A stretch of DNA of 64,000 bases. It comes from Nitrosococcus halophilus Nc 4. GTDB taxonomy: Bacteria > Pseudomonadota > Gammaproteobacteria > Nitrosococcales > Nitrosococcaceae. The DNA lies in contig NC_013958.1 in assembly GCF_000024725.1 (NCBI RefSeq), forward strand, positions 1-64,000, in the 5' to 3' direction. A program made the translations under genes and the position numbers. Numbering within the stretch: position 1 is the first letter of the stretch; each line of letters starts with the position of its first letter. Of this stretch, positions 16,387-23,800 are shown piece after piece. Below the pieces are notes generated by a model that ran no database searches, was not told the DNA's origin, and saw only the letters and a program-made list of their open reading frames with translations.

Positions 16387-16470
16387 GCATTGAGCCGCAC
16401 TTAAGCGCATAGGACTACTTCATTAGGCCCCTTCGCCGGTAGACTTCCTTCATTGGAGGGGTCATCCTTA
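16387..16470. repeat. Copy 1 of an about 85-bp repeat (partner at 36.6 kb)
   Basis: Shares blocks with 36600-36690: GCATTRAGCCRCAYTTAAGC, then CATRGG, and further on GCCRGTAGACTTCCTTC with TGGAGG. Differences are mostly transitions. The conserved TCCTTC..TGGAGG part can pair. This may be a structured RNA or a small mobile repeat. The flanking stretch to 16743 has no convincing gene. Confidence 0.5.
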
Positions 16471-16847
16471 TTTGATTTATCAGACAGTGTAGGAACAAAT
16501 TTCATCTTCAGGGCTGTTTTCATGATATGCGCTTCTGTAGCCGTAGCCCTATCAGGCCCTGCTACGCGTCCTCAAGGACTTTGAAGCTCGACAGGGCTCC
16601 AGGCCCAGCACTTATCTACCATGCCCCGAATGCAATTTCATCTGATAATGTCCGATAGATTAAGTGCCAACTTTTACAATCCGCGGCTTTCCGTTCCTAC
16701 CTTACAGTAGGTTTAGCTTTAGTTTAGGGTTTAGATAAACGTTCCTTTTTAGGTAGTGTTCAAAAAGTAATGCTTTGACTTTGTGAAAACAGAGCGACTC
16801 CGTTGTAATAGGAAGCGACCAAACTTTCTTCACAAGGAGTCGCTCCG

Positions 16848-17231
16848 ATGAACAACTTGCGTTGCCCACGTTGCGGATTATCGCACATTAAGAAAAACGG
16901 TCACGCCCACTACGGTAAACAAAATCATGCTTGTCTGGCCTGCGGGCGGCAGTTTGTGGCTGATGCCCATCGTATTGACGAGACCACGCGTGCATTGGTC
17001 AAAAAATTGCTGCTAGAGCGGCTGTCGTTGCGAGGCATTTGTCGGGTACTGGAGGTTAGCTTGACGGGATTGTTACAGTTTATCGATGAGATATACGAGC
17101 ACTTGCCTGATGATCTGGGCGTTCAACCGGTCTCACCCGATCGTGCCATTGACCTCCTTATCTGGAAGTCCAAGCCGATGAATTGTGGAGCTTTGTCGGC
17201 TGTAAAGCGAACAAGCAATGGCTCTGGCTAG
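16848..17231 (+). CDS. IS1 InsA-like N-terminal transposase frame
   Basis: The 127-residue frame begins with an IS1 zinc-finger and helix-turn-helix region: CPRCGLSHIKKNGHAHYGKQ, then CLACGRQF. It then continues through LSLRGICRVLEVSL to SPDRAIDLLI, where homology leaves this frame. The catalytic domain continues in the -1 frame (LEVQADELWSFV). In classic IS1 a -1 frameshift fuses InsA and InsB. No A6C slippery site is seen here, so this may be programmed at another site or be a real mutation of a single-ORF IS1. Confidence 0.85.
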   Translation: MNNLRCPRCGLSHIKKNGHAHYGKQNHACLACGRQFVADAHRIDETTRALVKKLLLERLSLRGICRVLEVSLTGLLQFIDEIYEHLPDDLGVQPVSPDRAIDLLIWKSKPMNCGALSAVKRTSNGSG

Positions 17232-17581
17232 CGCTCGATCCACGCTCGCACCAAGTGTTGGCCTTCTATGTCGGTGACCGCTCACGAGACAGTGCCCGTC
17301 AGCTGTGGCAGCGCCTTCCGGCAAGCTATCGCAAACAGGCCACTTTTTCCACTGACGACTGGGAGGCCTATCGGGGCATTATTCCCCCAGCGCAGCATCA
17401 AATTTGTCCCAAGGGCTCGGGGCAAACTAATGCTATCGAACGGTTTAACTGCACCTTGCGCCAGCGCGTCTCGCGCTTGGTTCGTAAAACCCTTTCATTT
17501 TCGAGAAAACTGCTCAACCATATCGGGGCAATCAAATATTTCATTTGCCATTACAACCAAGAAGTCATACGACAATCTTGA
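17183..17581 (+). CDS. IS1 InsB-like catalytic transposase frame
   Basis: The 132-residue frame has the IS1 DDE catalytic core: DELWSFVGCKANKQWLWLAL reading in from upstream, then FSTDDWEAY, then the region around SGQTNAIERFNCTLRQRVSR with the catalytic Glu. It is probably made as a fusion with the preceding frame rather than from its own start. The end lies 25 bp from the right inverted repeat. Confidence 0.85.
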   Translation: MWSFVGCKANKQWLWLALDPRSHQVLAFYVGDRSRDSARQLWQRLPASYRKQATFSTDDWEAYRGIIPPAQHQICPKGSGQTNAIERFNCTLRQRVSRLVRKTLSFSRKLLNHIGAIKYFICHYNQEVIRQS

Positions 17582-17820
17582 ACAGCATTACTTTTTGAGC
17601 ACTACCCCTTTTTACTTTCCCTTTTGCTAAAGGTTTATGAATTAACTAGGTCAAGAAGGTCTTCTTGTCAATTTTTGGACTGAACTCACTTCGGCTAATG
17701 TTAGATGGCGTGCGCTACTTGGATTTTCCCCTACAACACCATATACACCACGAACTAAAAGACTTTACCCTTAAACTAAAATTTAAATGCGAATTTTGCA
17801 TTCTCTTTAAGGAGACAGTC

Positions 17821-18549
17821 ATGAACACGCTTCCCGAAGACTTTCCCGGAAAACAATGGGTCTGTACAGCCTGCGGTTACAACATGATCGGTGAGATGCC
17901 AGATGTCTGCCCGTTCTGCGGTGCCTACCACGATAAGTTTGTAACCTGGGAGGAAGGCGAAACAGCCTATCGCGTCACCCCGAAAACGGTAGCCGACCAG
18001 GTAACGCAGCTTCTGTCAGTGCCGCGTCTCGGCCTTGAGCACGCCGCTTACCGCGTCGATACGACCGCCGGTGCCGTGTGGATTGATTCCCCGTCGGCCT
18101 TCAACCGCGATCTCGAGTCCGTCACTGACATTTATTTCACCCACAAAGATTTTCTCGGCGCATCGAATCAGTACCGAGCCCTATGGAACGCCCGCGTGCA
18201 TCTGCACCAGGCTGACGCCATCCATCCCCTTGCCGCTGCCTTTCCAGTCGACGACCGTTTCAGCGGCGATTTCCAGGAGAACGGCATTGAGGCCTTTCAT
18301 ATCGGCGGCCACTCACCGGGCTGGACTGCCTATTTTTTCGGCAATGTGCTATTCGCCTGTGATTATGCATTTCCACCAGGTCCGAGGATGCGCCTCAATC
18401 CTTTCGGCCCCAGGAATGCGACACGCAAATGCGGCGCTCGGCTGCTGGAGCTGGTCGCCAATCGCAAACCGTCGGTTGTTTGCGGCTACAATTACGTGGC
18501 CGATGGCGCCGAGTGGCATCGCGATTTCGAGAACGCACTGAAACGATAG
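17821..18549 (+). CDS. Rubredoxin-like / metallo-beta-lactamase-fold fusion protein
   Basis: A 242-residue protein. An N-terminal rubredoxin-like zinc or iron knuckle (residues about 12-42) reads WVCTACGYNMIGEMPDVCPF plus C. A metallo-beta-lactamase-like domain follows (about 60-240) with FHIGGHSPGWTAYF, CDYAFPPG and a C-terminal VVCGYNYVADG. The usual HxHxDH motif is not evident (FTHKDF at the expected place), so the metal site may be altered. Start at 17821 is fixed by AAGGAG 8 nt upstream; the open frame runs further 5' without support. Rubredoxin fused to this fold suggests a redox or detoxification role. Confidence 0.75.
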   Translation: MNTLPEDFPGKQWVCTACGYNMIGEMPDVCPFCGAYHDKFVTWEEGETAYRVTPKTVADQVTQLLSVPRLGLEHAAYRVDTTAGAVWIDSPSAFNRDLESVTDIYFTHKDFLGASNQYRALWNARVHLHQADAIHPLAAAFPVDDRFSGDFQENGIEAFHIGGHSPGWTAYFFGNVLFACDYAFPPGPRMRLNPFGPRNATRKCGARLLELVANRKPSVVCGYNYVADGAEWHRDFENALKR

Positions 18550-18631
18550 AAATTACACAATATTGAAACCATCTCTATGAATAACACACATGAAAAATTA
18601 TACCCACATCTTTCCCTCTTACCCTCTCAAC

Positions 18632-19132
18632 TTACGCGATCACTAGCCGCCTGCCCTGCTCCAGGTGCGCGCCAGGCACTTGTTCTCCGGCTTTCAGGGC
18701 CTTACTAATCTCAGATTTCAGTACCACAGTCTCAACACGATCTTCCTTGTACTCTACAGGCACCAGCTTCTCGTCATCGATCACCACCTTGGGCGGGCTG
18801 GGCTGAATCTTTAGCAATAATTCAGGATCCCCAATCCTGGTTATGCCCGTGCGTTCCATTTGGGTTTCAAGATATCCCCGTAGTCTCTCGGCATGACGCA
18901 CCATGGATCGCTCTCGTTGCTCCATCGCCTTGCGAGCTTCCTTAATGGCAGATGCCTCCGCCTCTATGCTGCGGATATAAGCAGCTACATGGCGGGCTTT
19001 TATCTCGAACGCGCCTTGCAAACCTTCCAGGGTGTCGGCGATCACTTCCCCAGGCAGGTCATCTATCTCGGCTAAGCCCTCTAGGGCCTCCAGATAATCG
19101 TTGGCGATCTTATAGAGTCTCAGCGTACTCAT
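18632..19132 (-). CDS. Siphovirus Gp157-family protein
   Basis: A 166-residue, mostly helical protein matching the siphovirus Gp157 family. It opens MSTLRLYKIANDYLEALEGL. A coiled region includes IRSIEAEASAIKEARKAMEQ, and the C-terminus has the strand pattern RIGDPELLLKIQPSPPKVVI. Gp157 of Streptococcus phage was linked to phage resistance; in plasmids it sits with recombination genes. The start at 19132 is preferred because of AAGGGG 10 nt upstream. It is the last gene of a minus-strand operon from 21.9 kb. Confidence 0.8.
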   Translation of the reverse strand: MSTLRLYKIANDYLEALEGLAEIDDLPGEVIADTLEGLQGAFEIKARHVAAYIRSIEAEASAIKEARKAMEQRERSMVRHAERLRGYLETQMERTGITRIGDPELLLKIQPSPPKVVIDDEKLVPVEYKEDRVETVVLKSEISKALKAGEQVPGAHLEQGRRLVIA

Positions 19133-19153
19133 CGTTCGTTTCCCCTTAAGAAT

Positions 19154-19180
19154 GGGCGGGCCCGGTTGTCCGGGCTGCCC
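19154..19180 (-). other. Intercistronic GC-rich hairpin (gap before the Gp157 gene)
   Basis: GCCCGG-TTGT-CCGGGC extended by GGGC/GCCC with single-base bulges. One of four hairpins, one per gap of this operon; it may limit read-through or protect mRNA. Confidence 0.5.
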
Positions 19181-19188
19181 GTTGTCCT

Positions 19189-20157
19189 TTAAGCCGTTGT
19201 TGACTCCATCTGTATGGCCTCGCGCTCGGCGCTGGCTTCTTCCTTGGCCATTTGCTCCGCCCATTCATTGAGCTTGTCATCTATGATGTTGTAAATGTCT
19301 TGGGTCATATCAGCAAAGTGCTCGATGCGGCCTTTACTTGCACGCTTGAGCCAAGCCTTTACTCGATCACGTTCTAGCCCTAACTCAGTAATGCGGGCTT
19401 CTAGGCGCCGATGTTGAGCTGGCGTAATCCGCTGCCTTTGCGCCTTTTTTTTCTCCTTTTCACTTTGCAGACCCTGATCCTGACTACGGTTTTTTTCTGA
19501 GTTTTTATGCGAGTCCCCTACGGTTCCGCCATGCGTTCCGTCCTCCAGATCCTGGGTGAATACCTCGCTGAGCCCGGCCATCCGCAATACGGCATCTATC
19601 ATTGCACTCTTTTCGGCCATCTTTAGCGTCTTATTCAAATCGTCACCATCCTTGGATGCATTGCGAGCACCAACTCCATCGGCCATCACAAGGCCGCTTG
19701 TATTCTTGAGTTCGCAGCGCAAGATCACCTGCTTGATGCCCGCGCCAGAAATTGCCGCCTGTTCATAGTCCGATAGCGTGGGGAAGTGGACTGTGACACC
19801 GAGCATACCGCAAATCTTCTCGGCTCCCGGCTTGAACAGGCTGGGCTTGCTCCAGTGTTTTGGATTCGGGCACTCCTCTGCCTTACCCTGGGCCGCATAT
19901 TGACATTTATTCTTGCCCACACTGTGGATGCGGCCGTAATCGACCCCTTCCACCAGTGCCGCGCGTATCCATTCCATTAATGCCTCTCTGTTAGTCTTTC
20001 TTCTGTCGAGGCCTGCACGGAATATCTCAGCGGGCAGGTCTAGAGGAGAGGCTGCTACTACTGGCTGCATCGGTACAAGTGGCCGGACCTCCTGTATTGT
20101 CTCTACCACTGCTTCTGTCGGTGTTTCTTGCTGTTCGGCTTCTGCTTTTTGTGACAT
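19189..20157 (-). CDS. Phage/plasmid recombination-associated protein
   Basis: A 322-residue protein. After a variable N-terminus comes RKTNREALMEWIRAALVEGV. A Cys/His-containing segment KNKCQYAAQGKAEECPNPKHW follows, then LFKPGAEKICGMLGV and GDDLNKTLKMAEKSAMIDAV ending LRMAGLSEVFTQDLED. This pattern recurs in phage and plasmid operons near Gp157 and DUF932 genes and looks like a single-strand annealing or recombination mediator. I cannot place it firmly in RecT, Erf or Rad52. The C-terminal part is basic. It is followed by a GC-rich hairpin and the Gp157 gene. Confidence 0.55.
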   Translation of the reverse strand: MSQKAEAEQQETPTEAVVETIQEVRPLVPMQPVVAASPLDLPAEIFRAGLDRRKTNREALMEWIRAALVEGVDYGRIHSVGKNKCQYAAQGKAEECPNPKHWSKPSLFKPGAEKICGMLGVTVHFPTLSDYEQAAISGAGIKQVILRCELKNTSGLVMADGVGARNASKDGDDLNKTLKMAEKSAMIDAVLRMAGLSEVFTQDLEDGTHGGTVGDSHKNSEKNRSQDQGLQSEKEKKKAQRQRITPAQHRRLEARITELGLERDRVKAWLKRASKGRIEHFADMTQDIYNIIDDKLNEWAEQMAKEEASAEREAIQMESTTA

Positions 20158-20198
20158 GATGTGCGCTCCTAGTTATTGACCCAAATTAGCTAGGAAAA

Positions 20199-20230
20199 GG
20201 GCACAGGTGGACTGCCTTCCATCTGTGCCC
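20199..20230 (-). other. Intercistronic hairpin of the GGGCACAG type, copy 2
   Basis: GGGCACAG with TGG pairs with CCA and CTGTGCCC. The minus-strand sequence then has CTTTTCC and, further on, an AACTAGGAG ribosome binding site, as in copy 1 at 21672-21695. The two gaps look duplicated. Confidence 0.55.
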
Positions 20231-20240
20231 CCAATTCCTC

Positions 20241-21041
20241 TTATGCCTTCTTAAGTTCAGCCATTTGTTCAGTGAGGAACCAAAGAGCCTTATTGAGCTT
20301 GACGTTACCGCCTACCGACTTTACTGCTCGGGTAGTAATCCGACGCCCAATAGCAGACCTGCCTTGGACTCCGCCTTTCAACATGTTTTCCTGTGCCCGC
20401 TGGTAAGTAGCCCACATATCGTTGCTCTGGTCTTCATACCGCCTGGGCTTAAGCAGCGACCGGGAAATGATCGGCGCCTTGCCTTCCTCCCATCGGAATC
20501 GCAAGGCAGACTCGGCAAAGATTTCTTGCTCCCGCGGGGAAAGCTCAATGCTCTTGAAGTTTTCTACCTTCTTTGCAATCTTTGGCAGTTCCTCCACAAT
20601 TTCATACGTGCCTTCAATGACCTCCCTAACCACGTCGCCAGTATGCCGCCGCTTAACCTGTCCCATATCGAAATCCGCAACAATCATTCCGTTAGAACAA
20701 ACCAAACGGAATAAACCGGCATGGAGCTGGTAGGCGCATGACCCATCATGGGAGTTCACGAGCACAATTTCCGGGAAACTATCGCCCACCATGGGAAGTT
20801 CGCCATCAAACCGGCGGAAACGGAGCAAATGCTTGGTAAACCCTTTTCGGTCGGAGCTCCGAACTCGGTTTTCCTCAGCGTGCACCGGCATCCACCCTTC
20901 CCGGTCGAGGGCCTCGATCATGGCCAGGGTAGAGATAAACTGATACTGGCCAGAGACCCGCTCGTGCGCTGCCGTAGCGAATACAGAAGAGGCTTTTTTC
21001 CTGAGCTGATTTTTACTCAAGGGTTGTGTCATAGTGCGCAT
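20241..21041 (-). CDS. DUF932-family phage/plasmid-like protein
   Basis: A 266-residue protein of the DUF932 (TIGR03299-like) family, common in conjugative plasmids and phages. Typical segments are VSGQYQFISTLAMIEALDRE, HLLRFRRFDGELPMVGDSFP, LVNSHDGSCAYQLHAGLFRL and VCSNGMIV. Its molecular function is unknown to me; it travels with recombination genes, as here. Start at ATG 21041 (MRTMTQPL) is preferred because of GGAGAAA just upstream. Intact. Confidence 0.82.
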   Translation of the reverse strand: MRTMTQPLSKNQLRKKASSVFATAAHERVSGQYQFISTLAMIEALDREGWMPVHAEENRVRSSDRKGFTKHLLRFRRFDGELPMVGDSFPEIVLVNSHDGSCAYQLHAGLFRLVCSNGMIVADFDMGQVKRRHTGDVVREVIEGTYEIVEELPKIAKKVENFKSIELSPREQEIFAESALRFRWEEGKAPIISRSLLKPRRYEDQSNDMWATYQRAQENMLKGGVQGRSAIGRRITTRAVKSVGGNVKLNKALWFLTEQMAELKKA

Positions 21042-21081
21042 GGTCAATTTCTCCAAAATTATGGGGGCTGGCGAAAATTCG

Positions 21082-21111
21082 AGGCCCTGGAAGTGGCGCC
21101 TCCCAGGGCCT
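21082..21111 (-). other. Intercistronic hairpin before the DUF932 gene
   Basis: A perfect 9-bp stem AGGCCCTGG / CCAGGGCCT with a 12-nt loop, between the coiled-coil gene and DUF932. Confidence 0.5.
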
Positions 21112-21118
21112 TCGCGTT

Positions 21119-21625
21119 CTAAGAGATTGGCCGAATCTCAGTCGCCATGTCCCGCGCCCGGTCCCGGCGATCTAGCCATTCTTCCTCACTCAGATCAGCT
21201 TGGCGCACAGCCAGCCGCTCCCGAGCCTGGTCTAATGCCTCCTGCCCGGCGTAGGCTGCATAACCCAGCGCCGCAGTCACTAGATCCCGGCCCAAGTTGG
21301 AAAACCGATCCATGTTCTCGCGCTCTTCCATTGCCTGGGCGATACGCAAGGGCAATGATTCAGCAAGCTTGGTTTCCGATACATACTCAAAGCGCGCCCC
21401 TTTCCAACTCTCGGCGCGGATAAGCACCGCCGCCAAGTCAAGCCGTTGGCCGTTGGAAAGATCCTCCCATTCCTTACATCCTGCCCTTATAGCCGCCTCG
21501 GATAACTCCCGGACAAGCACTTTAGCCCTCTCCTCCTCTTCTTGCCGGCGTTGCTCAAGTTCTTGCTGATGCGCCCAGCCTTGGGCGTTGTATTCTTCTT
21601 GCTCGATTACTTGTTCAGTTGGCAT
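21119..21625 (-). CDS. Hypothetical coiled-coil protein of the recombination operon
   Basis: A 168-residue acidic, helical protein with a Glu/Gln/Arg-rich N-terminal coiled coil (about 1-50). Further segments include LSNGQRLDLAAVLIRAESWK and LVTAALGYAAYAGQEALDQA. No known motif is visible. It lies in the operon between a small upstream gene and the DUF932 gene. Start at 21625 is supported by a TAGGAG-like site upstream. Confidence 0.55.
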   Translation of the reverse strand: MPTEQVIEQEEYNAQGWAHQQELEQRRQEEEERAKVLVRELSEAAIRAGCKEWEDLSNGQRLDLAAVLIRAESWKGARFEYVSETKLAESLPLRIAQAMEERENMDRFSNLGRDLVTAALGYAAYAGQEALDQARERLAVRQADLSEEEWLDRRDRARDMATEIRPIS

Positions 21626-21671
21626 ACTGATAATCTCCTAGTTGCTCTTACCAATGCGCTGGGAAAAGGAA

Positions 21672-21695
21672 GGGCACAGGCTGCCACCTGTGCCC
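21672..21695 (-). other. Intercistronic hairpin of the GGGCACAG type, copy 1
   Basis: A perfect 9-bp stem GGGCACAGG / CCTGTGCCC with a 6-nt loop, followed on the minus strand by CTTCCTTTTCCC and the AACTAGGAG ribosome binding site of the next gene. Confidence 0.55.
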
Positions 21696-21703
21696 TCTCC
21701 CAC

Positions 21704-21913
21704 TTACTGTACTGCCGTCAAGGCAGCTTCATTTGAAGGAACAGTAAATTTGTAGCGAAGATCCATAAGCTCCTCCCACTCATCACGGCTTAGGAGCATG
21801 TGGGTTTCCCTCTCGCCATTTGAAATGCACAAGGCAATCCGGTCATCCTGTTTGCACTCACCTACGCTCAAGGTTTCCCCATCGAGACCATCGAACTGAA
21901 AAATCTTACGCAT
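21704..21913 (-). CDS. Small hypothetical protein, first gene of the recombination operon
   Basis: A 69-residue protein (MRKIFQFDGLDGETLSVGEC..., then HMLLSRDEWEELMDLRYKF). It is acidic, likely mixed alpha/beta, with no known family. A purine-rich AGGAGGAAA ribosome binding site lies just upstream. The promoter region carries two perfect palindromes, making this gene the probable start of the operon. Confidence 0.6.
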   Translation of the reverse strand: MRKIFQFDGLDGETLSVGECKQDDRIALCISNGERETHMLLSRDEWEELMDLRYKFTVPSNEAALTAVQ

Positions 21914-21941
21914 TGTTTTTCCTCCTCTTTGTTACAGTATT

Positions 21942-21957
21942 TAGGAATATATTCCTA
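21942..21957. promoter_or_regulatory. Palindromic operator 1 of the recombination operon
   Basis: TAGGAATATATTCCTA, a perfect 16-bp palindrome about 30 bp upstream of the first gene. It matches a second site at 22048-22067 and a near-copy before the XRE gene, so XRE-family binding is a reasonable guess. Confidence 0.6.
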
Positions 21958-22047
21958 TTTTTGGACAAAAAAATAGTTGGTTTCTCCCTTTAACGTGCCG
22001 AGCCTACCAAGAAAGAACACGATGAATTATTTATTCATGGTTTTAAT

Positions 22048-22067
22048 TATAGGAATATATTCCTATA
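22048..22067. promoter_or_regulatory. Palindromic operator 2 of the recombination operon
   Basis: TATAGGAATATATTCCTATA, a perfect 20-bp palindrome, 106 bp from operator 1. Two operators at this spacing would suit cooperative, phage-repressor-like control. The remaining AT-rich gap to 22154 has no gene. Confidence 0.6.
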
Positions 22068-22154
22068 ATGTCAATAAAAACTAATTTAATCATACACTTG
22101 ATATATTTTATGCCCTTAGAAAACCTTGGCCCAAACGGCCTTTATTGCCTCTAG

Positions 22155-22523
22155 CTAACGCTGCTTCTGATTGCTGGATTCTTTGCAATGCTCCACACTC
22201 TCGGCCAGCTTTTGCGCCACCAGTGCGTTCAGACTGATCCCAGCTCTCGCGGCCTCCATCGCAAGCTTGCGATGCAAACGCTTATCAATCCTCACGTTAA
22301 ATTGGCCGCTATACTCTTTGCGAGATGGCGCGACGGGGACCTCTTCCCCATGTTTGCGATAGCTCTCTTTAATTCCTTCCCAGGCTATGGCCAATTCGTT
22401 TAATGCTCGCTCGGGGGTATCGGCAAACGCTGAAACCTCAGGCATTTCGACAAAATGCGCAAGCCAATCGCCTTCTTCATCCCGGTAGAGGTTGACTGCA
22501 AAGCCATCAAATTTATCTTCCAT
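22155..22523 (-). CDS. hicB: HicB-family antitoxin
   Basis: A 122-residue antitoxin. The HicB fold (about 1-65) contains FAVNLYRDEEGDWLAHFVEM, followed by TPERALNELAIAWEGI. A ribbon-helix-helix DNA-binding domain (about 78-112) contains FNVRIDKRLHRKLAMEAARA and GISLNALV. It follows hicA with an 11-bp overlap. The upstream toxin is broken by a stop codon, so this antitoxin is now an orphan that may still act as a regulator. Confidence 0.9.
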   Translation of the reverse strand: MEDKFDGFAVNLYRDEEGDWLAHFVEMPEVSAFADTPERALNELAIAWEGIKESYRKHGEEVPVAPSRKEYSGQFNVRIDKRLHRKLAMEAARAGISLNALVAQKLAESVEHCKESSNQKQR

Positions 22524-22761
22524 TGCTTGCTTCCTCGTCTCTTATCTTAAGAAATTGCTTTACCTGGTAAGCCTTGGCCTTACCATTGGCGGCCGGCTGA
22601 ATGGACAAGCGTCCCCTTCCAGGGGAGTACCAGATTTCATGACTTCCCGTTTAGTGATCGAATGTCCATTTGCACCGCGACAAGAGCGTTTTGAATTCAT
22701 CAAAAGACAAACCGCCCGGATTATTGCCAGCCTTGGCGAGTAGTTTTTCTGTCTTACCCAT
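22513..22761 (-). pseudogene. hicA: HicA-type mRNA interferase toxin broken by a nonsense codon
   Basis: Reading 82 codons from 22761, the frame is a standard small HicA. It has an N-terminal KLLAKAGNNPGGLSFDEFKT, then CKWTFDH, then TGSHEIWYSPGRGRLSIQ and a final KQFLKIRDEE. Codon 37 (22651-22653) is TAA where relatives usually have a Gln or similar before GSH. The stop lies just before the catalytic His of GSH, so the toxin should be dead. Everything downstream is still in frame, which suggests one recent point mutation (CAA to TAA) or a sequencing error. Confidence 0.8.
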
Positions 22762-22782
22762 AATTGTAACTATATGCAGTTA

Positions 22783-23403
22783 CTACCATAAAAATAAAGA
22801 CTCCTGCTCAGGCGCCCAACGCCAAGCGCCGGACCACACGCCGGAACCGCTGCACGGCGCCCACGAGCCAGAACCCAACGGCGGCAACGCGGAACCAGGA
22901 AACCCTACAGCAAACGCCAGCACTGGCAGGCCGCGAGAAGCGGCACACCGAGCCGCCAACAACGAACCGCGCGAGCTGGGCGAGGCGAAAAACACCACCA
23001 AGCCGACCGAGGCCACGGCAACCACCGCCCGAGTGCGAGCAGCCAAACGCACGGGCAAAGGCGCCGAAGGACCGCCACCCGACCACCACCTGACCGACCC
23101 ACCGGCAAGAAGAAACTCAGCCACCTCCCGGACCGCAGAACCTGACCAGGCACCCGGCGCCGAGTAGCGGCCTGACGGAGCACGGAACGGCGGCGACACT
23201 GGCCCGAAGGCGGCTAGGCAGCGCACCCGGCCAAGGGAGCCAGATCCGAAAGACAATACCGCAGCATCAGCGCCCACGCAGCACCCGACCACCAGCGACT
23301 GGCCAGACCGCACCAACGCACCGGCCACCTGCGAGACCAAACCGGAACCGCCAGGCGGCAGCGAGCGGGAGCCCGCCACCGCCACTACACCGGCGGGAAA
23401 CAC
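22783..23403 (-). CDS. SLOG/DprA-like Rossmann protein, adenine-poor gene
   Basis: A 206-residue protein with a nucleotide-binding Rossmann pattern: VVAVAGSRSLP near the N-terminus, LVVGCCVGADAAVLSF after one helix, and later LVVFFASPSSRGSLLAARCA with GLPVLAFAVGFPGSALP. This resembles SLOG/DprA-type folds that bind nucleotides or nucleotide signals. The GTG start is supported by GGAGG 8 nt upstream and overlaps the previous stop (TAGTG). The coding strand is almost free of adenine; the protein has no Lys or Asn. This leaves all six frames open here and explains the overlapping ORFs. Confidence 0.65.
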   Translation of the reverse strand: MFPAGVVAVAGSRSLPPGGSGLVSQVAGALVRSGQSLVVGCCVGADAAVLSFGSGSLGRVRCLAAFGPVSPPFRAPSGRYSAPGAWSGSAVREVAEFLLAGGSVRWWSGGGPSAPLPVRLAARTRAVVAVASVGLVVFFASPSSRGSLLAARCAASRGLPVLAFAVGFPGSALPPLGSGSWAPCSGSGVWSGAWRWAPEQESLFLW

Positions 23404-23792
23404 TAGACAACCTCCAAAGACGAAGCCAGCCGAGCCAGCTCAGCGCGGAACCGGCGGGGCGACCACCCAGCGGGAAGCGCCACCTTGACCACGAAGGCTG
23501 GGACAGGCAAGCCGCAAGCCGAAAACACCGGCGAGCCAGACCCACCAGGCCGCACCCATACGCGGAACCCAAGCCCTACCGCCACAGAACGGGCGAACAC
23601 ACGGGCCACACGCGACGAACGAACAGGAACGAACACACAGGCTGGCGCCGGCGACCAGCCCGGACCGCCCGGCAAGGCGCGCCACGCCCACACCCAACCG
23701 GAGCGGCAAGCGCGAGCCACCACCCCAGCGCCACGAGAGGAAGGAACAGAAACGAAACCAACCACGAGCACACCCCCGAAAGCAAAAGACAC
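23403..23792 (-). CDS. Partner of the SLOG-like gene, adenine-poor, unknown function
   Basis: A 129-residue Val/Ala/Arg/Gly/Ser/Pro-rich frame whose stop overlaps the GTG of the SLOG-like gene. It includes VFVPVRSSRVARVFARSVAV and a more protein-like C-terminus VVKVALPAGWSPRRFRAELA. It contains a single Lys and no Asn or Asp, reflecting the same adenine depletion as its neighbour. A GTG start is likely. Tight coupling to a gene with a good ribosome binding site supports real coding, but the family is unknown to me. Confidence 0.5.
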   Translation of the reverse strand: MSFAFGGVLVVGFVSVPSSRGAGVVARACRSGWVWAWRALPGGPGWSPAPACVFVPVRSSRVARVFARSVAVGLGFRVWVRPGGSGSPVFSACGLPVPAFVVKVALPAGWSPRRFRAELARLASSLEVV

Positions 23793-23800
23793 CCTAAAAC

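Larger units (their letters stand above)
16752..17606 (+). mobile_element. IS1-family insertion sequence with 8-bp target duplication
   Basis: Terminal inverted repeats are GGTAGTGTTCAAAAAGTAAT at the left end and, at the right end, the complement of GGTAGTGCTCAAAAAGTAAT (one mismatch). An identical CCTTTTTA flanks both ends (16744-16751 and 17607-17614), the 8-bp duplication expected for IS1. Size is 855 bp. Intact ends and an identical duplication indicate a fairly recent insertion. Confidence 0.92.

Noticed and set aside
22670-23167. 165-codon plus-strand frame in the adenine-poor region
   Set aside because: Antisense shadow of the SLOG-like gene; low-complexity Ala/Arg/Pro/Glu content and no ribosome binding site.
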